From Marinilactibacillus kalidii (GTDB lineage: Bacteria; Bacillota; Bacilli; Lactobacillales; Carnobacteriaceae_A), in NCBI RefSeq assembly GCF_017599325.1, contig NZ_JAGFVM010000018.1, positions 1 through 36,515 on the forward strand: a DNA stretch of 36,515 nt. Direction: 5' to 3'. Under the pieces are notes generated by a model, which was given only the letters and a program-made list of their open reading frames with translations, was not told the origin of the DNA and did not search any database. A program made the position numbers and the translations under genes. Positions 7,929-15,959 of this stretch are shown here, piece after piece. How positions within the stretch are numbered: the first letter of the stretch is position 1; the number at the start of each line of letters is the position of its first letter.

Positions 7929-9011
7929 TCAAACAACTTTTTTAAGGTTCAGTTTTTCAAGGTAAGCCATTGCTGAATATATTTTTTCTGTTGTTACTTG
8001 TGGAACCACTAATCGAAAAGTTTCTTGCTCAGAAGCCGCAAATATAGCGATTTTTTTCATTTTATTTTCTAGATCATGTTGAATACCAAATGCGGATAAT
8101 TTTGTTGGGAACGCGTTACTTTCATAGAAAGGGAGTAGACGTCTTACTTCTTCATAGCGTTCATCTGCAATCAATTGAACAAGGACACCGTAGGCAACTT
8201 TAATTCCATGTTCAAAAGGTCTCGTTTCTGGGATAAGAGACATACCGTTGTGAACAGCATGTCCACCAGCCATACGACCATACTCGCCAGCAAAGCCCCC
8301 AACGGTTCCGGCTATCGCAATAACCGCTTCAACAACTCGTACGAACTCAGGTGAAATTTCTTGAGCGTCCATACTTTCCAACGCTTTTTGGCTATCTTTC
8401 AACAATGTCTCCTGAATAACCTTTGCCGTTTGCAATCCAACGGTGACCATAACAGGCAATGATTCTTTAACATTTGTAGTGATGCCTTCAGCTTCATACC
8501 ATTTTGCTAGCGTATCGCCAATACCTCCTGCAAAGTAAACCTTAGGAGATTCGACAAGCAAATTAAGATCCACTAGGCATAAGAAAGCAGAACGATTATA
8601 ATAATCTACACTCCTAAAAGTGCCATCAGGATGGTAGGTAGCAGAAATAGGGGTGTAGGCTGCGCAAGTTCCTAAAACGGTGGGGACAGTTACATATTCG
8701 ATGCCGAGCATGTCTGCAGTACCTTTAGCTGTATCTAATACCTTCCCACCACCAATACCGATAATACAGTCACTATCAGTACACAAATCGGCTAACTGCT
8801 GCATATTTTCAACTGAAGCAGTATGATCATATCTAAAAACTGGAAAAGCGTGATGACCAGGGTAATGTTTTAAGAACGCTTTATAGGATAAGTCGCCCGT
8901 GATAATAACAGGTTTTTCAAAAGACTTGAGTTTTTCATCAAATAAACTCAATGCGTTTTCTGTACAAATATATTGATCTGGACCACTTCTGATAGTTTGA
9001 CTTAGTTTCAT
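7929..9011 (-). CDS. Iron-containing alcohol dehydrogenase family protein, HcxA/GldA-like
   Basis: 360-residue oxidoreductase of the glycerol dehydrogenase-type group III family. The nucleotide-binding motif IGIGGGKVLDTAK is at residues 84-96. Three metal-ligand positions are visible: D166 in GGIGDTLAKW, H251 in GGHAVHNG and H268 in FEHGIKVAYG, a spacing that matches GldA. The closest characterised type by appearance is E. coli YbdH/HcxA, which reduces 2-oxoacids such as 2-oxobutyrate to hydroxyacids; glycerol dehydrogenase itself is an alternative. It lies about 25 bases downstream of the BASS transporter in one transcript with a shared terminator. It therefore probably acts on the imported acid or its product, and is regulated by the leader at 10041-10200. 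It starts at an ATG. Confidence 0.82.
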   Translation of the reverse strand: MKLSQTIRSGPDQYICTENALSLFDEKLKSFEKPVIITGDLSYKAFLKHYPGHHAFPVFRYDHTASVENMQQLADLCTDSDCIIGIGGGKVLDTAKGTADMLGIEYVTVPTVLGTCAAYTPISATYHPDGTFRSVDYYNRSAFLCLVDLNLLVESPKVYFAGGIGDTLAKWYEAEGITTNVKESLPVMVTVGLQTAKVIQETLLKDSQKALESMDAQEISPEFVRVVEAVIAIAGTVGGFAGEYGRMAGGHAVHNGMSLIPETRPFEHGIKVAYGVLVQLIADERYEEVRRLLPFYESNAFPTKLSAFGIQHDLENKMKKIAIFAASEQETFRLVVPQVTTEKIYSAMAYLEKLNLKKVV

Positions 9012-9037
9012 AAATGTTCACTTCTCTTTCTTTATCA

Positions 9038-10009
9038 TTATTGTTGTTTTAATGGTTGCTTAATCATAAGTTTAGCAGCAGTCTTGTTGTCTCTTCGCCT
9101 ACATAAATGAGCATATACAGTACCAAATAAGGTGTGGACAATTGTACCGGCTGCCGCTGCTAGAGCAGTTGCTGGAGTGAAATGTGCAAGCCCGAGGTTA
9201 GCAGCTAAACCAGTATTTTGTAAACCAACTTCTACTGCGACTGTTCGAGTTACAGCAATGTCGCGTTTCGTCAATTTACATACGACATAACTGATGCCAT
9301 AACCACTAAGATTGTGAAGCCACACAACCAAAAAGATGGTCATCCCTATAGTGAGTAAGTTTTCTTGATTAACCGATACAGTGCCAGCTAGAACAAGTAA
9401 GACCGCAATAGAAGAAAAAGTAGGAAGGACATGTTCAGCTTTGGTTGTATGTTTACCGAAAAAGAAACGAATAACCAATCCTAAAATAACCGGTAACAAG
9501 ACAACTTGAAGGATAGAAAAGAACATCGTCCAGAAATTAATATCTAAATAGGCTCCACCATATAAAGCAAGTAAAATAGGTGTGAAAATAGGAGAAAGTA
9601 AAGTTGATACAGTGGTCGCACTAATAGATAAAGGTAAATGACCATTTGCCAAATAGGTGATAACATTTGATGAAGTTCCCCCTGGAACAGATCCTACTAG
9701 CAAAAGTCCTAGAGATATTTCAGGAGATAAATTAAACAAGCGAGCAATCATTAACGCGGATAAGGGCATAACGAAGTATTGACCCAGTACAATGAGAAAG
9801 ACTTGCCAAGGCTTCTTTAAGACTTCTTTAAAGTCAGTGGGGTTTATGGTCAGCCCCATCGTAAACATAATAAATTGTAGAGTATAGGTTGTGATGCCAG
9901 CAGCCCAAGTAAATAAAGAAGGAAAAAAGAGAGCTAAAATAGCTGTGAGTATCACAATGAAAGGAAGATATTGCCTGAAACCAGTATTTAATTTCTTTAA
10001 GTAGATCAA
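9038..10009 (-). CDS. Bile acid:sodium symporter (BASS) family organic acid transporter
   Basis: 323-residue polytopic membrane protein (about nine or ten helices) of the YocS/PanS-like bacterial BASS group. Family sodium and substrate motifs are present: VGSVPGGTSSNVITYLANG in the first crossover region and VEVGLQNTGLAANL in the second. Bacterial relatives carry organic acids; PanS carries ketopantoate, and other members carry bile acids or pyruvate-like compounds. The substrate here is not determined. An in-frame GTG at 10018 touches the AAGGAG ribosome binding site (10019-10024) and is too close, so the TTG at 10009, 9 bases after it, is the likelier start. First gene of a two-gene operon with the dehydrogenase; preceded by an attenuator-type leader. 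Confidence 0.85.
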   Translation of the reverse strand: MIYLKKLNTGFRQYLPFIVILTAILALFFPSLFTWAAGITTYTLQFIMFTMGLTINPTDFKEVLKKPWQVFLIVLGQYFVMPLSALMIARLFNLSPEISLGLLLVGSVPGGTSSNVITYLANGHLPLSISATTVSTLLSPIFTPILLALYGGAYLDINFWTMFFSILQVVLLPVILGLVIRFFFGKHTTKAEHVLPTFSSIAVLLVLAGTVSVNQENLLTIGMTIFLVVWLHNLSGYGISYVVCKLTKRDIAVTRTVAVEVGLQNTGLAANLGLAHFTPATALAAAAGTIVHTLFGTVYAHLCRRRDNKTAAKLMIKQPLKQQ

Positions 10010-10040
10010 ATGTAACACTCCTTTTGGTATGTATTTTTAT

Positions 10041-10081
10041 TAAACAAAAAGCCCACCCGTTCTCTAGGAGAATGGGTGGGC
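10041..10081 (-). terminator. Leader terminator (attenuator) upstream of the BASS gene
   Basis: Read on the minus strand, GCCCACCCATTCTC (10081-10068) pairs with GAGAACGGGTGGGC (10064-10051) at 13 of 14 positions around a 3-base loop. Five Ts follow immediately. It lies after a small reading frame and before the BASS ribosome binding site, so it must be read through for the operon to be expressed. Confidence 0.88.
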
Positions 10082-10135
10082 GAGTCCCATTCAGCGTTAC
10101 ATGAACAGGACTAAGCATCTGCATAGAATACAGTG

Positions 10136-10183
10136 CTAAGTCCTGAGCTGAATAATGAATAATAATGATGATGGGATTAACAT
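10136..10183 (-). CDS. Putative leader peptide MLIPSSLLFIIQLRT
   Basis: A 15-codon reading frame with an ATG 8 bases after a GAGG ribosome binding site (10192-10195). Seven of its 15 residues are Leu or Ile, with LLFII in one cluster (codons 7-11). Its stop codon lies in the 5' arm of the leader hairpin, and the LLFII codons lie just before and over ATTCAGC, the strand that frees or blocks the antiterminator. That placement is what a leucine/isoleucine attenuation peptide would need. It is too short to assess by coding statistics, so expression is inferred. Confidence 0.55.
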   Translation of the reverse strand: MLIPSSLLFIIQLRT

Positions 10184-10258
10184 GGCATATACCTCTTTCT
10201 TTTTCTGACAATTTATATATTAATATTAGTTGTTTATTAGAATACAGTTTCTTAGTAA

Positions 10259-10264
10259 ATTATA
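10259..10264 (-). promoter_or_regulatory. Candidate -10 element for the BASS operon leader
   Basis: A perfect TATAAT on the minus strand about 76 bases before the leader peptide start codon. The -35 region is poor (TTTAAT, 16 bases away), so the assignment is tentative. Confidence 0.4.
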
Positions 10265-10390
10265 CAACCGTAAAACCTAAATTAAACGAGGTTAGTATCA
10301 AAGGGAAATGATAATAAATGATAAAAAGAAATGGTAGCGATAACAAGTTTATAGTCGTTAAGATTCTTAAGTGACTTTTAACGTAAAGAT

Positions 10391-10440
10391 AAACAAATAA
10401 CCCCGAATACCCAGTGATAAACTGGTGCATTCGAGGTTAT
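10391..10440 (-). terminator. Terminator of the histidine operon
   Basis: On the minus strand AACCTCGAAT and CCAGT pair with ACTGG and ATTCGGGGTT in a long stem, followed by ATTTGTTT. It lies directly after hisIE. Confidence 0.85.
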
Positions 10441-10457
10441 TAATAGATAATGAAAGG

Positions 10458-11099
10458 TTACCATTTATTGATATCTTTTCGCTCACCTTTAAAATTATTT
10501 TGCTTTTGATGACGTGCAGCTAATACCGTTTCAACATCCGCTACTGAAACACCAGCATCATAAAGGAGTACACCTAAATGATATAAGACATCGGCCGCTT
10601 CGTTTGCGACTTCTTCATGATCCTTATTTTTTGAACCGATCACGACTTCAAAAGCTTCTTCTCCAAATTTCTTGGCAATCTTATCCGTTCCTTTGGAAAG
10701 AAGATAATTTGTATAAGATTTTTCATTAGTAGATTGTGCTCGATCGGTAATCGTTGCTTCGATATCCTTTAAAGTAAAAGATTCTGCTAAGTTGAAGCAG
10801 CTTTCCGTCCCTGTATGACAAGTTGGACCGACAGGGTCTACCATCACAAGTAAAGCGTCTTGGTCGCAATCCAGATACATATCTTTTACATATTGTACAT
10901 TTCCACTAGATTCACCTTTTTTCCATAAGCGCTTTTTAGAACGGGAATAGAACCAAGCAACTTCTTCGTTTTTTGTCAGTTCGAAAGCTTCTTCATTCAT
11001 ATAACCTACCATACGAACGTCTTTATTCGTATAATGTTGAAGAATTACGGTCAATAATCCTTTTGAAAAATCAGGTTTTAACTTATCATACTTAGACAT
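10458..11099 (-). CDS. hisIE: Bifunctional phosphoribosyl-AMP cyclohydrolase/phosphoribosyl-ATP pyrophosphatase
   Basis: 213-residue fusion carrying out steps two and three of histidine synthesis. The N-terminal HisI domain (about residues 1-110) has the metal and cysteine motifs DCDQDALLVMVD and CHTGTESCF plus KGESSGN. The C-terminal HisE domain (from about residue 115) has the all-helical MazG-like motif GEEAFEVV with NEAADVLYHL. The domain order and length are the usual Firmicutes fusion. The start overlaps the end of hisF by 8 bases, with AAGGAG inside hisF, so translation is probably coupled. Last gene of the operon, followed by the terminator. Confidence 0.95.
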   Translation of the reverse strand: MSKYDKLKPDFSKGLLTVILQHYTNKDVRMVGYMNEEAFELTKNEEVAWFYSRSKKRLWKKGESSGNVQYVKDMYLDCDQDALLVMVDPVGPTCHTGTESCFNLAESFTLKDIEATITDRAQSTNEKSYTNYLLSKGTDKIAKKFGEEAFEVVIGSKNKDHEEVANEAADVLYHLGVLLYDAGVSVADVETVLAARHQKQNNFKGERKDINKW

Positions 11100-11856
11100 T
11101 TCTGATTGGCACTCCTTTTTTCATGCATAGATCTTTAACTTCTTGAATTGACACATGCTCGTCGTGGAAGATAGAAGCAGCAAGGCCTGCTGAAACATCT
11201 GTTTCCACAAACAAGTCAGTAAAATGTTCCGCATTTCCAGCACCACCAGAGGCGATGACGGGAATGGTTACAGTATCTTGGATAAGTTTCAGTAAAGTGT
11301 GGTCAAAACCTTGTTTCATTCCGTCATAGTCCATACTAGTGACCAGTAACTCTCCAGCACCGAGTGCCTCAACTGTTTTTACCCAGTCCAATGCACGGAT
11401 GGTTGTCGCTTTTTTTCCACCATGTGTATAGCAAAACCAGTCTTGTTTTTCTTCGTCCCACTTTGCATCTAAGGCAATACAGATACATTGGGCACCAAAT
11501 TTTTCACTGGCTTCTTTGATCAAATCAGGATTCCTTAGTGCGGAGGAATTTAAACTAACTTTATCAGCACCAGCTTTGAGCAGGGCAGAAATGTCAGCAA
11601 CAGATTGGATGCCGCCACCGATGGTCATTGGAATAAACAGTTCTTTAGCGGTTTGTTTGATCACGTCCAGCATCAATGCATGGCCAGTCTCAGTAGCTGA
11701 GATATCTAAAAAGACTAACTCATCTGCACCTAATGCATTGTATCGTTTAGCAAGATCGACGGGGTTACCAATATCTCTTAAGCCTTTAAATTGAATCCCT
11801 TTGACGACCATACCATCTTTTACATCTAGACAAGGAATAATTCGTTTTTTGATCAT
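11092..11856 (-). CDS. hisF: Imidazole glycerol phosphate synthase cyclase subunit
   Basis: 254-residue TIM-barrel enzyme. With HisH it turns PRFAR and glutamine-derived ammonia into imidazole glycerol phosphate and AICAR. Signature IIPCLDVKDGMVVKG at the N terminus carries the catalytic first Asp, and a second Asp lies mid-barrel (ICIALDAK). Phosphate-binding loops IGGGI and ASGGAG are intact. An in-frame TTG 18 bases upstream can be ignored: the ATG at 11856 sits after GGAGGGGA and overlaps the hisA stop by 4 bases (ATGA), which implies translational coupling. Confidence 0.96.
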   Translation of the reverse strand: MIKKRIIPCLDVKDGMVVKGIQFKGLRDIGNPVDLAKRYNALGADELVFLDISATETGHALMLDVIKQTAKELFIPMTIGGGIQSVADISALLKAGADKVSLNSSALRNPDLIKEASEKFGAQCICIALDAKWDEEKQDWFCYTHGGKKATTIRALDWVKTVEALGAGELLVTSMDYDGMKQGFDHTLLKLIQDTVTIPVIASGGAGNAEHFTDLFVETDVSAGLAASIFHDEHVSIQEVKDLCMKKGVPIRNV

Positions 11857-12560
11857 GAACGAATCCCCTCCCAAAACGCTTCGGTATTCGCAGCTTTACC
11901 GACAATAGCGGCTTTAACGCCAACTTTTTCTAATGCTTGCATGTCTTCTAAGCTCCTGATTCCCCCTGATGCAGTGATAGGATGAGGAGAGAGAGCGACA
12001 AGTTTACCAGTCAACTCAACGTTAGGACCGCCCATTTTGCCATCTTTAGAGATGTCTGTATAAATGATACCACCTAAATCAAAAGAAGCTGTTTCTTTCG
12101 CTATATCATATATTGTTCGTTCTTCTGTTTCCGTCCATCCGTTCACGGCTACTTGCTCTTTGAGTGCATCAAGTCCAAGATAAATTTTCCCAGGATATTT
12201 AATGGTCATTTCTTCCAACCATGGTAAGTCTTTCAGTCCACGAGTGCCGACAATCACATATGCAGCACCATTCTCAAGATAATACTGGATAGATTCTTCC
12301 GAACGAATGCCACCGCCGATTTCAATCGGGACATTGCTAGCTTGCATCAGCTGAGTAATAAATGTTTTCTCAGCAGGTTTTTGATGCAAAGCACCCATCA
12401 AATCAACAATATGAATGCGTGCTACTTGGTCAAATTGATTGTAGTAGGCAATTGCTTCTTCAGCTGTTCGACTCATGACTTCTTTTGTTTCGTATTTTCC
12501 TTCAGTTAATCGTACGCTTTGCTGGTCAATTAAATCAATAGCTGGCCATAGTTCTATCAT
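11853..12560 (-). CDS. hisA: Phosphoribosylformimino-5-aminoimidazole carboxamide ribotide isomerase
   Basis: 235-residue TIM barrel, the ProFAR isomerase step. N-terminal motif PAIDLIDQQSVRL carries the catalytic Asp. Phosphate loops IEIGGGIRS and ITASGGIRS are present, as is the second catalytic Asp in YTDISKDGKMGGPN. Length is normal. The start overlaps the hisH stop by 4 bases, and the stop overlaps the hisF start by 4. Confidence 0.96.
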   Translation of the reverse strand: MIELWPAIDLIDQQSVRLTEGKYETKEVMSRTAEEAIAYYNQFDQVARIHIVDLMGALHQKPAEKTFITQLMQASNVPIEIGGGIRSEESIQYYLENGAAYVIVGTRGLKDLPWLEEMTIKYPGKIYLGLDALKEQVAVNGWTETEERTIYDIAKETASFDLGGIIYTDISKDGKMGGPNVELTGKLVALSPHPITASGGIRSLEDMQALEKVGVKAAIVGKAANTEAFWEGIRS

Positions 12561-13135
12561 GACAAAAACCCACCTTTTAATGCTTGGTCGAGAATCTTCA
12601 GACCTTTCTCGCCACTTTTTTCTGGATGAAATTGAATTCCTATAAGTTGATCTTTTTGAACGATAGCCACAACATCCTCTTCGTACTCAGCTGTTGCGAT
12701 AACATTCTGATCGGTGTGTACTTTGAAAGAGTGAATAAAATAGACATCATCATTCAATGAAGGAACAGTTGAAGCTAATTTATTCCAGCCCAAGTGTGGA
12801 ACGGAGACGTTACCGGTAATTTTTTTTACGTCCCCTGGAAGATAGCCTAAACCTTTGACTGATCCTTCTTCTGAAGAATCGAAAAGCAATTGCATACCAA
12901 GACAGATCCCTAAAAATGGTTTTGTTTCTTTTAATTGTTCTAAAACAGGCAACAAATTTAATTCGTTGATTTTATTCATCGCATCTTTGAAGTGACCGAC
13001 ACCAGGTAAGATAATACGATCCGCTTGTTTTAAACGTTCTGGATCGTTAGTCACTTCAACTTCATAGCCAAGGAATTCTACGGCGTTTGTCAGATTGGCA
13101 ATATTACCTAGTCCATAATCTACAATGGCAATCAT
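12557..13135 (-). CDS. hisH: Imidazole glycerol phosphate synthase glutaminase subunit
   Basis: 192-residue class I glutamine amidotransferase that feeds ammonia to HisF. The catalytic triad is visible: Cys in FLGICLGMQLLF, then His and Glu in IGIQFHPEKSG near the C terminus. N-terminal IVDYGLGN is typical. It overlaps both neighbours by 4 bases (hisB upstream, hisA downstream). Confidence 0.96.
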   Translation of the reverse strand: MIAIVDYGLGNIANLTNAVEFLGYEVEVTNDPERLKQADRIILPGVGHFKDAMNKINELNLLPVLEQLKETKPFLGICLGMQLLFDSSEEGSVKGLGYLPGDVKKITGNVSVPHLGWNKLASTVPSLNDDVYFIHSFKVHTDQNVIATAEYEEDVVAIVQKDQLIGIQFHPEKSGEKGLKILDQALKGGFLS

Positions 13136-13713
13136 TCTTCGATCACTCCTTTAGAAGAAGGGATACGATCAATTGCGGAATCGCTGAGTGCGATTCTTAA
13201 ACTTTGAGCAAAGGCTTTAAATAAGGCTTCTATTTCGTGGTGTGTATTCCCACCACGAATTAAATCCATATGAGCAGTGATACGTGCATTGATCACTAAC
13301 GCATAGAAAAATTCGTGAACCAATTCAACATCAAATGTTCCAACTTTACCTCTTGAAAATAGTGCTTCAAAGTGCAAATAAGGACGACCGCTAATATCAA
13401 TTACTGAGCGAGCAAGTGTTTCATCCATAGGTACATAGGCTGTACCATAACGTTTTATGTTTGATTTATCAATATTGAGTTCTGCAATAGCTTGACCAAG
13501 CAAAATGCCCACATCTTCTGTGGTATGGTGGTCATCAACATCTAAATCGCCATCAACTTTGATATCAAATACAAAATGACCGTGAAAAGCTAGTAGATCC
13601 AGCATATGATTCAAGAAACCAACACCAGTATCAATGGTAGAAGGGGATAGTCCGCGATCAACAGATAGACGAATAGCTGTTTCTTTCGTTATGCGTTCTT
13701 TCTTAATGGCCAT
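13132..13713 (-). CDS. hisB: Imidazoleglycerol-phosphate dehydratase
   Basis: 193-residue monofunctional dehydratase. The Mn-binding histidine motifs are present: FLNHMLDLLAFHG, DDHHTTED and the late GNTHHEIEALFKAFA. There is no N-terminal HAD phosphatase domain as in E. coli HisB, so the next step needs a separate histidinol-phosphatase; the PHP gene at 17628 supplies it. The start lies inside hisC (25-base overlap), with GGAGAG upstream of the ATG. Confidence 0.96.
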   Translation of the reverse strand: MAIKKERITKETAIRLSVDRGLSPSTIDTGVGFLNHMLDLLAFHGHFVFDIKVDGDLDVDDHHTTEDVGILLGQAIAELNIDKSNIKRYGTAYVPMDETLARSVIDISGRPYLHFEALFSRGKVGTFDVELVHEFFYALVINARITAHMDLIRGGNTHHEIEALFKAFAQSLRIALSDSAIDRIPSSKGVIEE

Positions 13714-14708
13714 TGTTCATCTCTCCATTTTTTGATTATTTGTCTGATCTCTTCAAGTTGATCTTCTTTTGCAATAGAATAACGTACAGCTTTCTTCAAA
13801 GCCTGTGAATCCTCTTCAGGATACATTCTCGGTAAAAACCCATTTTCAACAATATAATCACCTAAAGCCATTGCATCGTCACCATAAGTGAATAGAAAGT
13901 TCGTGTGACTTTCTAACATTGGAATAATATCACCGACTTCTTCTTCAAACACGCTATGCAGCTGTTTAGAAAGTTTACGGTTTAAATCAATAAAAGATTC
14001 AAGTCTTTCTGGTTGATTCAATAAGTGTACAGCGACATTTAATGAAAATGTATTTAAAGGATAAGGGTGGGCAATAGAATCTAAAAGATCCATCGTAGAG
14101 CGTGTCGAAGTTGCAACACCTATGCGTAATCCTGCTAAACCGTATACTTTTGAAAGTGTACGAAGGCGAATAATGTGATCACCAGTTGGGTATTCAATCA
14201 CTTCATCTACAAATTCCCCATAAGCCTCATCTAGAATAAAATAGCCACCGACTTCTTTCATCAGTTTTGCTGCTTTTTTTATAAAATCTAAAGGGTGTAA
14301 AGTACCAAAGGGATTGTTTGGTTGAGAAAAGATGAAAACTGAAGGACGAAGTTCTTTGATCTGCTCGTATACAGCTTCATAATCGAAGGTTAAGTCTTCA
14401 TTACAGGGAAGTTTGACAATTTCACGTCCAAATTGTTTTGCGTAAACATCATACATAACAAAGTCAGGATCAAAAGTGAGTACGGGGCCTTCTCCTAAAA
14501 TGATGACTGCTTTTTGGATCCATTCATCAGATCCGTTAGCGAAAGATACCAATTCAGGATCAAGCTGATTAAAAGCAGCATAACTCGTTTGCAAATCTTG
14601 ATATTCATTCTCTGCATACTGATTGAACTGTGTATCAATCGCAATTTTTGCAATTTCATCTTCTGTAAGCGCTCGGTAAGGACTTTCATTCTTGTCTATG
14701 CGAATCAT
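13689..14708 (-). CDS. hisC: Histidinol-phosphate aminotransferase
   Basis: 339-residue PLP-dependent class I/II aminotransferase, converting imidazole acetol phosphate to histidinol phosphate. The PLP lysine lies in RTLSKVYGLAGLRIG, and FSQPNNPFGT and DEAYGEF supply the cofactor and substrate contacts. The position inside the his operon settles the specificity, which the fold alone would not. The start ATG shares one base with the hisD stop (TAATG). Confidence 0.93.
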   Translation of the reverse strand: MIRIDKNESPYRALTEDEIAKIAIDTQFNQYAENEYQDLQTSYAAFNQLDPELVSFANGSDEWIQKAVIILGEGPVLTFDPDFVMYDVYAKQFGREIVKLPCNEDLTFDYEAVYEQIKELRPSVFIFSQPNNPFGTLHPLDFIKKAAKLMKEVGGYFILDEAYGEFVDEVIEYPTGDHIIRLRTLSKVYGLAGLRIGVATSTRSTMDLLDSIAHPYPLNTFSLNVAVHLLNQPERLESFIDLNRKLSKQLHSVFEEEVGDIIPMLESHTNFLFTYGDDAMALGDYIVENGFLPRMYPEEDSQALKKAVRYSIAKEDQLEEIRQIIKKWRDEQWPLRKNA

Positions 14709-15958
14709 TAGTGGTTATCCTCCAGTCTAAAGTACAGTGAATCATGGTGCGCTTGTAGGGCTTCTTCTTTCGCTAAACGAATTCCAGAAGGTGCCATTTG
14801 GTTGAAAGTCTCATTTGATAAGTGAATAACGGAGTTTGTACGAAGAAAATCATTTACGGAAAGTCCATTTGAAAAGCGCGCGTTACCGCCCGTTGGTAGG
14901 ACGTGACTCGGGCCGGCAACATAATCACCGATTGCTTCTGGCGAATATGTGCCAATAAATAAAGCACCACCTGTAGTAATCAAATCTACATACGTGGCTG
15001 CATCTTCAGTTTGTATTGAAATGTGTTCGCCAGCAATCAAATTAACAGTATCAACCGTTTCTTGTTTGGAAGCAGTGTGCACTGAATAGTGGTGATCTTC
15101 CAGACTTTTAGCAATGATTTCCGCACGAGGTTGAAGACCCGCTTTCTCTGCTACAACAGTCATGATTTCATCTAGTTTTTCTTTGTTTTCACTAATTAAA
15201 AAGGTTCTTGCTTGAATGTCATGTTCTGCTTGAGCAAGCAAATCATAAGCGACCCAATCTGCTCTAGTTGTTTCATCAACAACCACAACGATTTCACTAG
15301 GACCGGCGATAGAGTCAATACCGACATCACCATAGACCAGTTTTTTCGCAAGGGCGACATATTGATTTCCAGGGCCGACGATCTTATCAACTTTTGGTAT
15401 GGTTTCTGTTCCATAAGCCAGTGCAGCGATTGCCTGAGCACCACCGACCTGATAAACATGATCGGCTTCAACGATGTAACAAGCAGCGAGAATCGCTTGT
15501 TGAATACCATCCTTTTGAGGTGGTGTGACGATAATGGTTTCATTCACACCAGCAACGTTCGCTAATACAGTCGTCATGAGCACGGTCGAAACCAATGGCG
15601 CAGTGCCACCGGGAACGTATATACCTACGCGATTTAAAGGATGGATTTTTTGGTATAACTCAGAAGCTTCGCTCTGTGTCCATTTGATAGATTGCTGATA
15701 GGCTTCGATATTTTCTTTAGCAGCAATCAACGCATCTCTTAAATCTGAATCAATCGAATCATAAGCATCTTTTAAGGCAGTATGTGGAATTTCTAAATCA
15801 GTCAAATCGACGGAATCAAACTTTTTGGAATAGTCATATAAGGCTTGATCCCCTTCTTTTTGGACTGACTTAATAATTGACTGAACATTATCTAATAGTG
15901 TCCAATCAATATCATTTTTTGTAGCATAAATATCTTTAAAACGATCTGTTGTATACAT
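14708..15958 (-). CDS. hisD: Histidinol dehydrogenase
   Basis: 416-residue zinc enzyme for the last two oxidations to histidine. Conserved blocks are VGGAQAIAALAYGTE, KIVGPGNQYVALAKK, IAGPSEIVVV, AEHD and GPSHVLPTGGNARFSNGLSV, with the zinc/catalytic Glu-His region near the middle. Length is close to the usual 420-430. It begins at an ATG one base after the hisG stop codon, so the genes are probably translationally coupled. Confidence 0.96.
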   Translation of the reverse strand: MYTTDRFKDIYATKNDIDWTLLDNVQSIIKSVQKEGDQALYDYSKKFDSVDLTDLEIPHTALKDAYDSIDSDLRDALIAAKENIEAYQQSIKWTQSEASELYQKIHPLNRVGIYVPGGTAPLVSTVLMTTVLANVAGVNETIIVTPPQKDGIQQAILAACYIVEADHVYQVGGAQAIAALAYGTETIPKVDKIVGPGNQYVALAKKLVYGDVGIDSIAGPSEIVVVVDETTRADWVAYDLLAQAEHDIQARTFLISENKEKLDEIMTVVAEKAGLQPRAEIIAKSLEDHHYSVHTASKQETVDTVNLIAGEHISIQTEDAATYVDLITTGGALFIGTYSPEAIGDYVAGPSHVLPTGGNARFSNGLSVNDFLRTNSVIHLSNETFNQMAPSGIRLAKEEALQAHHDSLYFRLEDNH

Positions 15959-15959
15959 A

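Larger units (their letters stand above)
10041..10200 (-). promoter_or_regulatory. Attenuator-type leader RNA with alternative folds
   Basis: The minus-strand transcript can form three linked structures. First, ATTCAGC (10153-10147) pairs with GCTGAAT (10095-10089), enclosing a second hairpin of AGGACTTAGCA (10144-10134) with TGCTTAGTCCT (10117-10107). Second, GAATGGG (10092-10086) pairs perfectly with CCCATTC (10076-10070), which is part of the terminator arm, making an antiterminator. Third, the terminator itself. Structures one and two compete for GAAT, and two and three compete for CCCATTC. A short Leu/Ile-rich reading frame overlaps the first structure. This is the logic of ribosome-mediated attenuation or of a riboswitch. 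I do not recognise it as a known class. Confidence 0.7.

Noticed and set aside
10050-10095. GGGTGG-type T-box sequence on the plus strand
   Set aside because: GAATGGGTGGGC is only the complement of the minus-strand terminator arm. There is no T-box specifier stem or AGGGTGGNACCGCG core, and no plus-strand gene follows.
9834-10211. 125-codon minus-strand open frame across the BASS leader
   Set aside because: It runs through the leader hairpins and the terminator, overlaps the BASS gene in another frame, and its product has no recognisable domain. The short Leu/Ile frame inside it has the proper ribosome binding site.
15196-15565. Long open frames on both strands inside hisD
   Set aside because: They overlap a clear hisD gene in other frames and show no domain or start signal.
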